64,000 nt of DNA from Armillaria gallica (taxonomy: Eukaryota > Basidiomycota > Agaricomycetes > Agaricales > Physalacriaceae): assembly GCA_037576215.1 (NCBI GenBank), contig JBANDB010000008.1, positions 2,604,001 to 2,668,000 of the forward strand, written 5' to 3'. The notes below the pieces were generated by a model, which was not told the DNA's origin, made no database searches, and saw only the letters and a program-made list of their open reading frames with translations. Position 1 is the stretch's first letter; every line of letters begins with the position of its first letter. Below are positions 37,460-52,109 of the stretch, piece after piece. Position numbers and translations under genes: made by a program.

Positions 37460-37584
37460 GGTTATTTGATTGTTTTTTTTGCATGTCATGACATTACGGA
37501 CAGTCGATAAACACGGAGCTCTTTTTCGTTTGTAAAACATATACATACACAGTCTTAGGCATACTTTGTCATGGAACGAAGAGG

Positions 37585-39082
37585 TTACAATGGTATCTGC
37601 CGACCGTTACCGTCTATCAAAACTATATTAGGCCGCTCGTCCCTTGGATATGATATATAACTTCGGGAGCTTGTTTGCCACGAAGAAGTTGAGTTCCGTT
37701 GTCGTGTGCAATTTGGGCAATCCCTGTCTTGCCATTCCGCATCTAGTGTTGTTCGTGGAGTTCGCAGCGGCGGCGGTGGCGAGCTTGAGGACTGGGAACC
37801 TGAATCTGATCTGTTTCAAGACGATTCAACACTCACTCGGAACTTTATTAAAAAAAACAAAGACACGCCGCACCTGTACAGGACGTTTCCATTCTCGTCT
37901 TGAACAATAATGGGCGATATATGCTTTTGCCGTGTCTCGGACCAGTTTCCCACCCTGTCCAAAATATGAGTAATTTTGCTGAAAGGGCATATAGCAGTTA
38001 CAATCGTACCGGGTGATTTCATTACCTTCCCTGTCTCGAAATATCACTCTCATTCCACCAGGGACTATGTAATATGTCGACGGCTTCTTGCGCTCCTGGT
38101 CGTAAGAATTCCTGTGGCGGCTCCGCTATGAAAAGCAACAATGAAAAGACCGATTAGATCAAGTTGACAAAGCCACTCCAAGAACAAACCTTATGATGAT
38201 GAGGCCGTGAATGATGTGAGTGTCTCCGAGGAGGCCTTTCCTCTGTATGAGAATGATGTACAGGAACTGAAGGGGAAACACCAATCTGGTCGCGTGTAAG
38301 CGGGTGCTTAACCAGCACTGACTTGTGCTTACCTCTGGGTCGTGAAAGGTGGGCGTGTTGTGCGGCACGTCTTGTAACGTCGGATCTGGATGATCGTAGT
38401 TGAATGAGCTCGAGTCTGATGTGGGCAGCCCTGAAGGATATCCTTCAAACAGTGGCGGGAGAACAGGACTCTCAGCTGGACTATAATCTATAGCAGATGT
38501 CCGGCGACTGTACCCTTCCTCGTCAACCGGTATGTGAGTCGTCTGACGCTCCAGGCTTTGCCCTCTGCTCGACATTGGAGGAGGGAATGTGTCGATGGGT
38601 TTAGGATAGGATCGCGTCAACCCATGGCTATCCTCTGTCAAATCGTCCGCGGAAAACTCTTTGTAGTAAAGTCTTCCCTCGCTGGAAGTCGTTGACGATG
38701 CAGCCAGATTGTGCTGGTAGACCCCCGCTTCTGAATCAGGGCTGGGAAGTATTTCAAAGGACTCCATAGCTTCCGGTGTAGCTGTAGCATAACCAGTGTC
38801 GCGGCTAGCACGACGATATTGAGATTGCGATTTCTGAGCTTGGTTGGAATGCGAAATGGAGTGAAGCAATGCCTATACACATACCTGCGAGCCTGACGCG
38901 CGTTTCTGTAGACGACGCCGCCTGGTCGGTTCACCACTGGCCTGAGTGCGAGAATGATCTGACCCAGAACTCCTGCTGCCCTCGTGTGTCGGGGTGTACA
39001 CGTTCCAAGCAGGGTGCTCCGTTGTAGGAGAACCTGGTAGGCTATTGTTGTGTCCAAGCCGTTTGAATATGTCGAATCGCAT
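37585..39082 (-). CDS. Unknown protein with disordered N-terminus and conserved PGGM core
   Basis: I do not recognise the family. The start at 39082 gives MRFDIFKRLGHNNSLPGSPT. A long Ser/Pro/Arg-rich region follows (ASGEPTRRRRLQKRASGS, ESFEILPSPDSEAG, PPLFEGYPSGLP). Then comes a His/Arg/Ser patch (RHSHHSRPHHHKRSRHRNS). A better ordered block is STYYIVPGGMRVIFRDRE plus GNEITRVGNWSE, and IIVQDENGNVLYRS. A Ser/Pro/Arg-rich C-terminus ends GRQIPL. Joins at 50-90 nt introns keep one frame. The DGNGN and EGNEI-like turns suggest two beta-rich repeats around the core. Location and role are unknown; the basic His/Ser-rich stretch would fit nucleic-acid contact, which is inference. Confidence 0.7.
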
Positions 39083-39329
39083 CTTGCGGGATGGGTAGGG
39101 ATGTGAAGATACGTACACGATTCGCTCAAACATCTTATAGCGCGGCCATATGAAAAACATGAGGCACCCACGCTTTACAGTCGACAGCTCAGCTGCCTTC
39201 AGGTTACGCACTGACGTATTCGCAGCCTGTTGTGGTCGGTGTGAACGTAGTTTTCATCTGCATTCCTTCATTCAGAAGATGACCTACTACAAGCTGGTAG
39301 GAACAATCCCATGACGCTTTATCAGTTCA

Positions 39330-40485
39330 TCAGACTGCCAGGTTCTGCATCTCACTCCATTCCAATTGCTTAACATGAGTTAATGCTTGAGTCGTCTTAC
39401 TGATGGCGTCCGCAGTATTGGATATTGCCAAGGGATCCATTGGAAGGCGTCCATCGGAAAGCGCACTTAACTTGAGCGTAAGCATTTGAAGAGTGTGCTC
39501 CAGCGCTTTGATTGCATCCCTCAGAAGAGGAAGGGTGGTATTAAGATGAGGCTGGACAAGTCAAAGATTACTAGACAGATTCCAAATATTAATGAAAAGC
39601 CTACGTCGGGTCTATGAGTAATTGCTGTAGAAGCTGGAGGCACTGACTACGAAACATAAGTTTAGATGAGAAATCGTGCAGCGCAAAAGCAAGTCATACC
39701 TTCACGGAATTTTTTGGGGATGGAGTCGACAATTTTGGGACTGGCTTGACTTCTGTCGCGGTCTTTTCAGTCTGTGCTTGCGCCGGATCCAGAAGAACAA
39801 GATGTTCTCTTCCAGCCCAGTCGGTTTCAGTCATGTAGACAGATCCGCAGACCACACATTCCTAAGTATAGATTGGACAGAAAACTTTAAAGAGCATCGG
39901 AAGTTATGCATACCTTGTTAGAATCATGTGTCGCCGTCTTGGGAGAGCGAACTAACGGTACACCAAAACACTGCACATTTGGACATTCATCTCCCAGCAT
40001 AGCCCAGCCCTGTAGCAAACGTTTGCCTAGCTCCGCAGAAGCCATGTCCGACTGTTCTCGTCGACGCCGGCTTTCTTCGGTCTCGGGAGGTAAGACAAAG
40101 ATAGGCGAGCTAAGGCCACTGGAAACTTCGGTTGGCGGGGTTGAAGTGCGGGTAATCTGTGATGCAGACGACGCGCTGGAGGAGGATGACGTTGTCGAGA
40201 CCGGTGGTAGATTGGCTGGAGCTGTGACGGTGAGATAAGGATACGTGGACGTGTTGTAGATATCATACACGTACTTCCCGGCTTTTCGTCGCAGCTAGCA
40301 CAATAATGGACGACTGGCGTCTGGCCGTTGGGGGATCGCATTAGAGGAACATTACAGCCGGTATTTTGACAAGTACGGTCAGTCAATACCTGTCAAAAGC
40401 TCTAGTAATAGGACATTTCGAGAGATGACAGGCCTACCCAGCCCTTGAGCATGTATTCTCCCAGGCGTTCAGATATTTCCTTCAT
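39330..40485 (-). CDS. ZNRD2/p27 autoantigen-like zinc protein
   Basis: The protein has two copies of the Auto_anti-p27 zinc motif. Copy one: ERLGEYMLKGWVLTDRTC, then GCNVPLMRSPNG, then HYCASCD. Copy two: LGKRLLQGWAMLGDECPN, then CFGVPLVRSP, then ECVVCGSVY. The pattern LL.GW.ML...CP...C..PL.R, followed later by C..C, is the family hallmark. A Thr/Ser/Pro-rich linker lies between the copies. The C-terminal third is helical (DAIKALEHTLQMLTLKL, ISNTADAISKTTQALTHVKQ). Human ZNRD2 has one such unit. The biochemical role is not well settled. Start at 40485 is chosen because the motif begins at once. Confidence 0.78.
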
Positions 40486-40920
40486 CTCGCGAGAGCAATA
40501 GTGGTGGATCGAAGGGAAAGCGATGAATAAATGATCGCCGACATCTCCGAGTCTATAGCCTGGTATCTCAACGTCAAACATCCGAAGATGGTGCTGCTCC
40601 TCGTTCCACAGGCACTTTTCTGATCGTCACAGCGTCCGATAGAAGTTTCAAAGTGAAGAATAGCATTCACTCCAGTAGCGAACGTTGAACTCGGCATGAA
40701 CTAAAGAATGTATATAAAGCGACGTAATAAACATTTTTGTGGTACATAACATCACAGAAATGTTTTCGGTTCTCTCCACGACGCCGTCGCAGAATTAACG
40801 TCAACTTTCGAGCAGCGTTGAGCGCGGTCTTGGTTGCCGCACATGTTCATGCGGCTGTCGGCCCGGTAGCCCGTTCAACGCTCATCCAGGTGCCACGACA
40901 CCCTTCACAGCTCCCAGTCC
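40486..40920. promoter_or_regulatory. Divergent promoter region with TATA-like box
   Basis: 435 bases between the divergent starts of the ZNRD2-like gene and the mannosidase gene. tatataaa at 40711-40718 is a candidate TATA box on the mannosidase side, about 200 bases before its ATG. No further gene is supported here. Confidence 0.4.
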
Positions 40921-43900
40921 ATGAGGTGGCGGAGATACTGGCCAGAGTCCCTCTTTCTTGTTCTAGTTGTCGCTTTAGAGGGTACTAGACTGGGTCGTCA
41001 TGATACCAGCGCATCGACACCGTGGAAAGGAACCAGTTGGACCACACAGCGCAAGCTGGAGTCGCGGTACGGCACACGGATCCTCATCTCAAGCATCTCG
41101 CTTAAATTATTCAGGGAGAGAATACGCGATCTTTGGTATCATGGCTTCGACAATTACATGAACCACGGTTGGTGATTGTCCCCGTCAATGTTGAACGTAG
41201 ATTGACCTTTGATTTCAGCATTTCCCTTAGACGAGGTGGGCAGCAATCCAATATCTCGCGTATCGTTCCATACTCACTGATCCACCAGTTGACCCCATTG
41301 ACGTGTTCCGGACAAGGCCCTGATTGGGGTAACCCGTAAGTGAGTCTTGCACATACCAGTCATCTTTGAATGCTCGAACGGCTAGCTCTCCAGCAACAAC
41401 ATAGCATCCAACGACGTTGCCGGAAACTTTTCACTAACATTGATTGATGTGCTTGACACTTTCATTGTGCTGGATGACCGACAAGGCTTTGATACCGCCG
41501 TCAGGAACGTCATACAGTCCGTATCTTTCGACGTTAATACCAGACCTCAAGTGTTCGAGACCACCATCCGAGTACTGGGAGGCCTTCTTTCGGGACATAT
41601 ATTTGCGAATCAAACGGCCAACCCTTCTATCTGCCTTGGTATCGTGGCGAGCTTCTACAGATGGCTCATGATCTGGGAAAGAGACTATTACCAGCGTTCT
41701 CGACACCGACAGGCCTACCGTACGCAAGAGTATGCTCTTCATTCACACTTCTTAGGCAGGCATATAACCCAATCTCGCAGATAAACCTTCGTCATGGCCT
41801 GGTCAGAGGTGAAACATTAGAGACGTGTGAGTGCTAAAGTTAATGTAACCTATCACTAATTTATCCGATTTTAGGTACCGCTGGTGCAGGGTCATTAATG
41901 CTTGAATTTGCGACATTGAGTAGATTGACTGGTGATGACCGTTTTGAAAAGGCGGCGTACAAGGCATTCTTTGCCCTTTGGAACCGCAAAACCGATATTG
42001 GTCTTGTTGGGAACACGATTAACACATGGACTGGGGTACTTCTTCTGTTGTTCCAGATATACTAGTGTCCCTGACGTTACCTTTAGGACTGGACGACACC
42101 TGAAATTACCGGGATTGGGGCAGGGGTAGATTCTTTCTATGAATATGCCTTAAAATGGTATATCCTCAGTGGCACGTCTTCCGTTGTTGTCTGTCGATAT
42201 TGGTCACTAAACAACTACATAGGCGAAATCGAGTTTCTCGATGTATGGGATGATGCATATGCATCAATAATGAGATATTCGAGGGCCACTGACGGGTTCT
42301 GGGTATGTCAAATGCCTTTAAATAAATAAAGACGAATTCTTCCTGATCCGATTTCTCAGTACAGAAATGTAAATATAAAAAGTGGTGACACAGCCTATTA
42401 TACTGTGGATTCCTTATCCGCATTTTGGCCTGGCTTGCAGGTATTGGCGGGGGATGTTGATAGCGCTATCAAGCTTCATATGATGTGTATGTGATATTAA
42501 TTTATAACGTGTTTTCTTCCATAATCAATCCTCACAGACTACAACCTATGGCGTCGCTATTCTGGCCTTCCAGAAGTATTTGACACGAATTTCAAGCAGG
42601 CGACTTCGCATCAATATCCATTACGCCCAGGTTTGCCTCTTTAACTCTCAAATTATATCTGAACAACGCCAACTCTGGTGCTAGAATTCATCGAGTCTAC
42701 GTGGTATCTCTACCGTGTATGGGTTTCTGTCGCTATGGATATCACGTTCATTATTGATAATCCTAACAGGCTACGCTGGATCCCTTCTACCTTGACGTTG
42801 GCGAACGGATACTGTTCGACATCATCACGCGCTCTAAAGTTGATTGTGGACTATCGGGAATTCAAGATCTAAGAACCAACAAGCGCGACGATAGAATGGA
42901 GTCTTTCGCCTTGTCGGAAACATTGAAAGCAAGCCTCACAATCTACTTTCCTCTACCGACACCGCTGACGTGGCCGTAGTACCTATATCTCTTGTTTGAT
43001 GAGGAGAATCCTCTTCACAGCGATGACTCGAATTATGTTTTCACGACAGAAGGTCATATTCTCACTCTTGGCCAAGAACACATAAAACCGATGTCTTCTG
43101 CTCGACGGAAAACACGAAAAATCATGAATCATCAGTGTCCCGCTTACACACCGGCCAGTCTACCTTATACGAAATCTACAGGTAGTGGACTAGTGAAAGG
43201 AATCAGGTCTCGAGGAGATATCGATTATGCTAGAGAGCTGGTCAGTATTCTACCCACCGAGGCTGAGAGAAGTGCATGGTCAATATACGGCTGGTGCGAA
43301 CGTCCAAAAGCAGATTTATTCGTAGGTCAAACTTCACAAGCTGGTTCTTTCTGGAACTTGATTACAGACTTTCAGACGTATGACTTTATTCTGTCGCCTG
43401 GGGGCATGGCGGTTCCCGAGGATCTGAGTCCCAGTCTACTTAAGGTCGCCTTGATTCCAGAAGGGTTCATGGTGAGCAATGTGACCGGTATACGAGTTCA
43501 TATTGTCAGGAGATTAGACGGGAAGGGGTATGAAATCCGAAAACGTATGGTACTTCGCACATGTACATTCTATTGGCCCACAGTTGACTTTTCACAGTTG
43601 GACATTATTCTGTACGACCCGGGCAGCTCGTATACATCAACGATACTTCGCTTTTCGCCAACCAGGCAGACTCCAGCGTCGAAACTCTAAAGGTTCGAGA
43701 CCCAGATGTACAGCTCCGATTCCATATCGAAGGTGTTGACCCCATGCTGCGCTTGGTTGATAATCAAGACCTTTCCGATAAACACGAAACATATCTTACC
43801 GCATGGACGGGTTTTTTCGGTGGTGATATATCACATTATGAACAAAATCCTCTACGTTTCGCAGATCCAAATGGGTTACCTGTGTACCGAGTGGATGACA

Positions 43901-44319
43901 ACCTTCTGGGATGCTCCCCTTACAGTACATCTCACCAGGATAGCGTGATATTGACCTATCGAGGAGATTGTACCTTCCTTCAAAAACTACTCATGGCGCG
44001 ATCAGCAGGGGCAGCGGGTGTCCTTGTTGTTAGTGATGAAGACGTCGCTTTGAATCCCACTGCGAATGCTGATGAAGTGTTAGCCGCAGGCGGTATGGAC
44101 GACGTGGCGATCGCAGTTCTGCCTCGCCAGGCGGGTAACCTCATCGATGAGATGATGGATATGGCTGAGAGTCGGGGTATAGGGAGGGTTATGGTAACCC
44201 TAGATCCTTCGAGGTATACGGAGAATATTGAGGAGGTGCAGGACGTGGAGGAGCAGCCAACTAATCGTATACTGTATATCAATGGTCATCCGCTACTTAA
44301 CACAAGGCTGCTGGTTTGA
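40921..44319 (+). CDS. EDEM-type GH47 alpha-mannosidase with PA domain (HTM1/MNL1-like)
   Basis: An ER-lumen mannosidase that would trim N-glycans of misfolded glycoproteins and mark them for ERAD. The start at 40921 gives a signal peptide ([19 protein letters not shown]). GH47 blocks: [98 protein letters not shown] and [12 protein letters not shown]. The cysteine and EDEM-type sequence rather than class-I ER mannosidase features favour EDEM. A protease-associated domain follows near 43920-44210 ([27 protein letters not shown]). The protein is about 900 residues, without a clear KDEL-type end. It is convergent with APT1. Confidence 0.85.
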
Positions 44320-44601
44320 TAACATTATCACTATCGTTTATCTACCTACTTTATCGCGAGATTTTTCTGTTCAAGTGTGATCAATAGGCCGTGCCATTTC
44401 TCTTTCTACATTATATAATATCAGAAGAGAACCATGGCCGTCCAGTCCGGTATAAACGAAAGAATACCTCACACGGCCCGGTAGAGTCTTCATCTAGCTT
44501 CATTTGAGAGGATGCTGTTATAGCTTCTCGACGTGATTGATGGGCAGTGGCGTCTATGTAAAAGGACCAACAAAAGTCTACAAGGTGTATAACGATAAAC
44601 T

Positions 44602-45304
44602 CTAGTCATCAGATTGAACAACAGAATAAATGGGTGCGTCTAGCGTGGACGCTGCCTTTAAGAACAACAGCTCGATGATGAACAGATACTCGATGGTAAT
44701 CCCGCCGAGGTCAGAGATCAACTGGCCTGCCGCCCTGGCGGATCCTCCTGTAGAACGCGATTAGTGGGCCCAGGAAGCGATATGTGAGGGATCGGACCTG
44801 TAGCAATCAAGTCATCGACAACGATAACCGTCTGACCGGGCTTGATAGAGTCTGATTGCATCTCGAACGAATCCTACAGCATCTATTAGTCCAAGAAACG
44901 AAAAATCCAACAAACGTTAACACGCACGGCACCGTACTCCTTCTCGTAGGTCGCAGAAATGCACTGGCCTGGTAGTTTTCCCTTTTTCCGGACAGGCGCG
45001 AAGGCAGCACCTAGCCTGAGGGCGATGATTGGACCGAGCAGGAAGCCGCGCGCATCGAGGCCCACGACGACGTCGATCTTGCCTGTGGGAGACTTTGGTA
45101 TTGTCGTCGATGTGATGTGGTGTACGAGGTGGGTGATGAGCGTCTCGAATGCCAGTGGGTCTCGCAGAATGGGGAATATATCCAGAAAAACGATTCCCTA
45201 CACTTCTGTCGGTAAAATAGCATGTAAATAGCGAAACTTGCAACCTTCTTGGGGAAGTCTGGATGGGATGTAAGGCGACTCTTGATGAAGTCGATGTCTG
45301 CCAT
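44602..45304 (-). CDS. APT1: Adenine phosphoribosyltransferase
   Basis: This purine-salvage enzyme makes AMP from adenine and PRPP in the cytosol. The start at 45304 gives MADIDFIKSRLTSHPDFPKK. GIVFLDIFPILRDP, VVGLDARGFLLGPIIALRLG, FAPVRKKGKLPG and the PRPP-binding loop VIVVDDLIATGG follow. The C-terminus reads STLDAPIYSVVQSDD. Every family block is present and the length of about 180 residues is usual. Three or four introns divide the gene. It lies head to tail with the ribosomal protein gene upstream of it. Confidence 0.93.
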
Positions 45305-45480
45305 GACAGTCAAGAGTCAAAAAGGGACCAAAAGATTATCAATTTCATCCTCAAGTTTATATGTCCTTGCACAGTTTGTATTATATTGAGTGTCAAGATG
45401 TAATGCGTGTTCATGATCATGGTGCGTGCTCATATATAATGCCATAGAAGGAGCATAGAAAACAATAAGCACTATGTACG

Positions 45481-46458
45481 TTACACAGACTCCAAAATCT
45501 CCGGCTCCTTGAAGTCCTTCGCAATGCGCGTACCAGTCTCCTGTAGAAAGAAATAAGAACACACTCCAAAAAAAAAAAATTGGCATTACTTACATCCGTT
45601 GACTCGCCGTGAAGTTCCATCAGCTTGTTAACGTCGAACTTGGGTGCCTTCAAGATTTTCGCCTTGCGCACATACACGTTCTGGAGCGGGTAGATGCTTC
45701 TCGACGCCTTCTCAATCTCACGTCCAATTGCCTCCGGGATGAACTTCTGTACCAAGTCCTTCAAGTCACAGTTGACCGACTCGCGCGTCATGATCTCGAA
45801 CATCTTTTTCCGGATTTCCCGTATTTGACTCGATTGTGCGTAAGTGGTCTTCTTCACTTGCGATGGGCGTCGTTTGGTGAAGCCAATGGCGAAAAGTCGG
45901 AGGAGGTAGCCGTCAGTCGTCTTGACGTCGACGTGGGCTTCAATGAGGGTCTGCCATTTGCGAACAAGGGAGCGAAGTTTGTCGGACGTAAAGTCCATGC
46001 CATGGAAATTTGTCAGGCAGTTCTTGCCCTGGACTTCATCGATTCGCAGGCGCATTTTGCGGAAGGACTGCTCCTCGTCCTTGTTGAGATCACCCAACGA
46101 CACCTCAATGATACGGCCCTTAAGAGAGTCGTTGGCATTTTCTAAAATGCTTGTTAGCTTTTTCAACGTTTATCCAGCGAAAATAGAACGCACTTAGGCC
46201 CTGCGACCGGTTGACGAGAGTTTTGCCAACGTTGCGAACTTCAAAGATGGAAGGCGCCTTGACATCATACCATTCTGTGACATTATCAGCACCTTCGGAA
46301 CGCCCTAGAAGGTAGTGACGTACCTTTGCGAGAGAAAGGGTCGACGACCTTTTTCTTGATACCCTTCTTGCCCTTCGAGAGGCGCTTATTCTGCAACGGT
46401 GGTCAGTATACGCGATGCAGAGGTTCGTAGCAGGTGCCAATACCTTGCCGACAGCCAT
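45481..46458 (-). CDS. RPS1: 40S ribosomal protein eS1 (RPS1/S3a)
   Basis: Structural protein of the small ribosomal subunit, near the mRNA exit. Seen in order: [101 protein letters not shown] and [20 protein letters not shown]. It ends with EPEILESV, the usual acidic tail of the family. Introns fall early and once near the end, a common pattern for fungal ribosomal protein genes. It is divergent from ATG10 with 187 bases between starts. Confidence 0.95.
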
Positions 46459-46645
46459 GGTGGATAATAAGAACCGTCAACGGCGTGTAGGGAACCGTTG
46501 AACGAGTGGAAGCCGGCACTTGGACGGGCTGAGTTTTGAGGAAGGAAGGCTAATAATTTGGTTGTGTTGACCTGGCAATGCTTGGGTGGCTCAAACCTTA
46601 ATTCATAACTGTATAGCTGTGATAGTCACACTTGTCACTTGTCAC

Positions 46646-47401
46646 ATGCTCACTCGTCCACAATTCGACTTAGCGTGTCGTGCCCTCGTTGAAAAGTATG
46701 CTCACACAGTGCCGTCGCCGACGACGACGCCGTTGAAAGGCTGGTCTTGGAATGAGCATGCCGTGCGTTTCTTTCCTCTGGGCTAGCTATTCTGTTTCAT
46801 TCTTGTATTGCTAGTCGATAAATGGACTCGGATACCTGTCTCGAAGGACAATACACACCCAGCGTCTAACATCTGGAATGGACAATGAAGACTTGTACAC
46901 TGATGAATTGTACAATGAAGAATACGAAGAACCCAAAGATGAATCAACGGCTGTCGCCTCACTTAACGACGCTGGTATGCCAGCAATATATTGTCTATTC
47001 CGCGACATTCCAAGTTCCTGCGTTCTACTTTACCATACATGATTGCAGTGCGTTATTTGCCGCAGTTCCATCATACAACTAAATCGCCGGTAGATGGCAG
47101 TCCACTGGGGCTCGCGGATATCGTTAATACATCACTGTTCCGACCCTCCGTATTTGATACCGCCGAGCGTACGACATTTGCGCTGAGCATCCCTGATCAA
47201 AGCTTTCCCCTCTTGTCGCAAGGAGATCATCCAACACTGGGTACCCCCAGCTGGTACTTCCATCCCTGCGAGAGTGCTCATGCGGTTGATGAGCTGATGA
47301 CGGAGCTAGGCAAAGCTGAATGGACGACGGAAGAACGGATTATTCGCTGGATAGAAATGTGGTTCATGGTCGTGGGTACCGTTGTAGATTTGTCTCAATG
47401 A
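46646..47401 (+). CDS. ATG10: ATG10, E2-like enzyme for ATG12 conjugation
   Basis: Atg10 joins Atg12 to Atg5 in autophagosome formation. The start at 46646 gives MLTRPQFDLACRALVEKY, and PLKGWSWNEHA follows. A middle strand pair includes YIVYSATFQVPAFYFTIHD. The C-terminal active site is WYFHPCES, the HPC motif of Atg3/Atg10 enzymes with the catalytic cysteine. It ends with IIRWIEMWFMVVGTVVDLS. About 200 residues is within the family range. HPC together with the ..VPAFYF beta strand makes Atg10 more likely than Atg3, which is larger and has a long flexible insert. Several introns split the gene. Confidence 0.85.
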
Positions 47402-47684
47402 AACAAGAATGAAAAAAAGATAGACGTGGATCACGGATGACCCAGAAATCCCAAATGGAGGCAGGGATTACCGGGTCCACTAAATGCCTGCTTGACTGTG
47501 TTCCGTTCGTTACCGCCTGCTACCCGTATTACTCGTACCTCCGACTTGTGTGCATCCCAGTACGCTGAACTGCGCCTGTTACGGGAGTATCGTACGATCC
47601 AAGGTACGGAGATGTTGTTTGTATTCTAATACTGAAACATTTGATCGTACGATTAGCAGATCACCGAGATAGTGCAAACAATAA

Positions 47685-49186
<1,502 letters not shown>

Positions 49187-49451
49187 TTTTAGATCATCGT
49201 CTGTATATTCCGCTACTGCTTGCTGCCAATAAAATGGAATGAAACACTACACGGTTTGGCGCCTGATAAGGACGGCAAGTCATCTGGTACGTTAACCCTT
49301 GATGACACGACTTTTATAGGTTTATCGTCCCATAAGAAAAACCCATACCGTGTGTGTATAACTGCCTGGCCGAGAACTAGTTCTAAATATGAAGAAGCCG
49401 AAGATGATAAGAAGCTTGTCGAAGTGTCTCAATCGTCCTATCTCACTAACG

Positions 49452-51858
49452 ATGAACATTGACAAGAAGACGCGAGAAAGTGTCACGGTCGATGAAAAGA
49501 CAAGCATCAGCTCTATCGATGTGTCTCGTGGGGATGAGGCTCTCAAGATTGTCGGAACAGAGCGTACTGCCAAGTTCAGCGACGAGTATAACCTCAAGTT
49601 GAGAAGGAAGCTGGTTCGTACATTCACTCGAACACCTCTTTGATCTTTTCGCTCACCCTCACTTGATTCAGGATAAGCTCATCCCCCCACTTTGCGCGGC
49701 GGTGTACTTTACGCAATTTTTGTACGTCGACACGTTCCTGTTGGTTGCGTCGTTCGTTAAAGGCTTTCAGGGACAAGACTTCGTTGAATTATGCCAGGTA
49801 TGTTTTCCGCCCTACCTTGTGTGTCTCCTGCTCAGCTTTTCAGTATCATGGGTCTGCCGATTACAGGACAGGTTTGCTCTATTATGGATACTTTCAGATA
49901 GGCGCTTATCTTTGCCCAGCCGTATAACCTAGTATCCATGGGCTTTTACCTTGGTAAGTCCCTGTTAGAACGATGTTAATGTTCGTTCTACTGAAAATAC
50001 ACCATCATAGGTTTTCTGTTCTGGGAATTTCCGACCGTTTACATTTCGCAGAAACTGCGGGCCGCCAAGTACCTCGGTAAGCAACTTTTGGTATCTCCCC
50101 CTTGAACTGGTGCACATTTTAATTTCAGGCGTCAACATTATTGTATGGGGTGCCGTCCTGATGCTCCATGCTGTCGGTACATCTTTCCCGGCGTTCTTTG
50201 TCCTTCGAATCCTTCTTGGTTCGTAGCGGTCGTTTTCGGGTGAAGATCTTTGCGCTGACAGGTCGATAGGGATGTGTGAATGCTGTGTTGCCCCAATACT
50301 CATCCTTATCATTGGGATGTTCTACAAGAAGGACGAGCAAGTAAGTCAGAATGAAAGTATACTAGAAATGTGTCTTATGATTTTCCAGGCCTCTCGTATA
50401 TCTTGGTTTTACTTTATGGTAAAAATCCGTACCATTTTTCGCAGATACATTAGAATCATGTTGATCAACATCTAGAACGGGCTGACTCAGATTTTTGGTG
50501 GATTTGTGGCATACGTGGGTCACAGAAATTTGTCCCTTGTTGTTGTGGTATTGATACCTTTGTAGGGAGTATCTTTCTACCAAGGTCATGTCCTGGCCCC
50601 CTACAAGATCATTTACATTCTACTCGGAGGTCTTGCGATCGTAGTCGGTGTTTGTGTTCTGATATGGCTTCCCGATTCGCCTGTACATGCACATTTTCTG
50701 ACGGCGGAGGAGCGAGTCGCGTGTCTGGAGAGAGTACGAGACGATCAAGGTGGTACAGAAAACAAAAGTTTGAAGAAGGATCAAGTAATAGAAGCACTCA
50801 CGGATATCCGGACGTGGCTCATTGTGCTGACGACCCTGTTGAGTATGTTTCTCATCCGCTTACATCCGTCTCGGCACTCAACGAATGATGTAGCGAGCAT
50901 TCCGAATGGGGGTCTGAGCAACTGTGAGAGTAACGCGTCTCAGCATGTTTGTCCCTCACTAATTACTTTGAATAGTTAGCAATAAGATCATCAAAGGTTT
51001 TGGCTACACGTGTGTGCTACCCTTTTCTCTTTCGTTTTGATTGACATACGGTCTTCAAGGTCGAAGCAAACGTTGATACTTTCCACTCCTGCTGGCGCAG
51101 TTCTTGCAGTCACCACACTGCTCTGTGGATGGTGGTCAGATAAAAAGGTTTATTTTCAGACATGCAGTGTAGGGCATATTCTTACTGATACAGGGAGAAC
51201 GAATGATGCCTATCGTAATTTGCCTCATCCCCACCATCGCCGGCGCCGGTACGTCTGCCATCACTTCTGGGAACAGGCTGTAACAGCAGAAATTTTAGCC
51301 ATGTTGATCGGTTTAAATGGCTCCGGGGAGAAAGGCGCTCTACTATGTGGTGGGCTTCGATGCATCATAGTTCATAGAAGTCGCCCAAAACTGAACCCCG
51401 ATTAGCCACGTATCTCATCGGAACATTTGGGAGTTCCTTGGCGACTGTGTACGCATACAATGCGAGCAACACAAGCGGCCACACCAAGAAGAGTACCATA
51501 AATGCCATGACTCTTGCGACCTTTGGTCTCGGAAACATAATCGGCACGGAAATATTCCAAGATAAAGACGCCCCTGCATACCTTCCGGGAAAGATCGCTA
51601 TCATGGTGCTACTTACAGTCCAGATCTTCGTATGTTTTTGGTTGAGATGGATTCATTTCCGTTTCAATAAGAAGAAGCAAGCACTTATTGCTGCTGAGAA
51701 GGCCCGGAGGGGCTGGACGGATGAAGACGTACAGAGAGAGCGAGAAAGACATGCCTTTATGGACTTGACGGACAAGCAGTGCGTTTCAATCTTATTTCTC
51801 TGGCATTAGGGATGCTGACAGCATGTACAGGAACATGTACTTTGTCTACACTTCTTAG
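49452..51858 (+). CDS. MFS transporter, allantoate permease (DAL5) family
   Basis: A plasma-membrane transporter of the anion:cation symporter type with about 12 membrane segments. After a hydrophilic N-terminus (MNIDKKTRESVTVDEK) the family start KLIPPLCAAVYFTQFLDKTSLNYA is reached by an exon join. FPTVYISQKLRAAKYLG, FFVLRILLGMCECCVAPI (motif near helix 4), WLPDSPVHAHFLTAEER and FGLGNIIGTEIFQDKDAPAY follow. The last block is characteristic of Dal5-type carriers. The substrate may be allantoate, a vitamin or a peptide; sequence alone does not say. The gene has many introns and ends at 51858 after a short last exon (NMYFVYTS). Confidence 0.85.
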
Positions 51859-52109
51859 TATAAGTTGATTCAACTTTAATGAAATGATCGGAATATGAAG
51901 AGAAATACAGCGGTCACATGATACGCCCGAGTTCTCGTCCAAGCCTGGAACGTACGATGATGATCCATAGGGTGTCCAGCCAAGTACAGCTCTTGGAACA
52001 CGCCATTTTCATTTTTAGGCGGTGATACCGATCCCCAAAGTTTCTACTGATAAAATGGAGCCCAATTTTCATCCTCTCCGGCACCCCGGACTACTCAACT
52101 TCCAAAATC

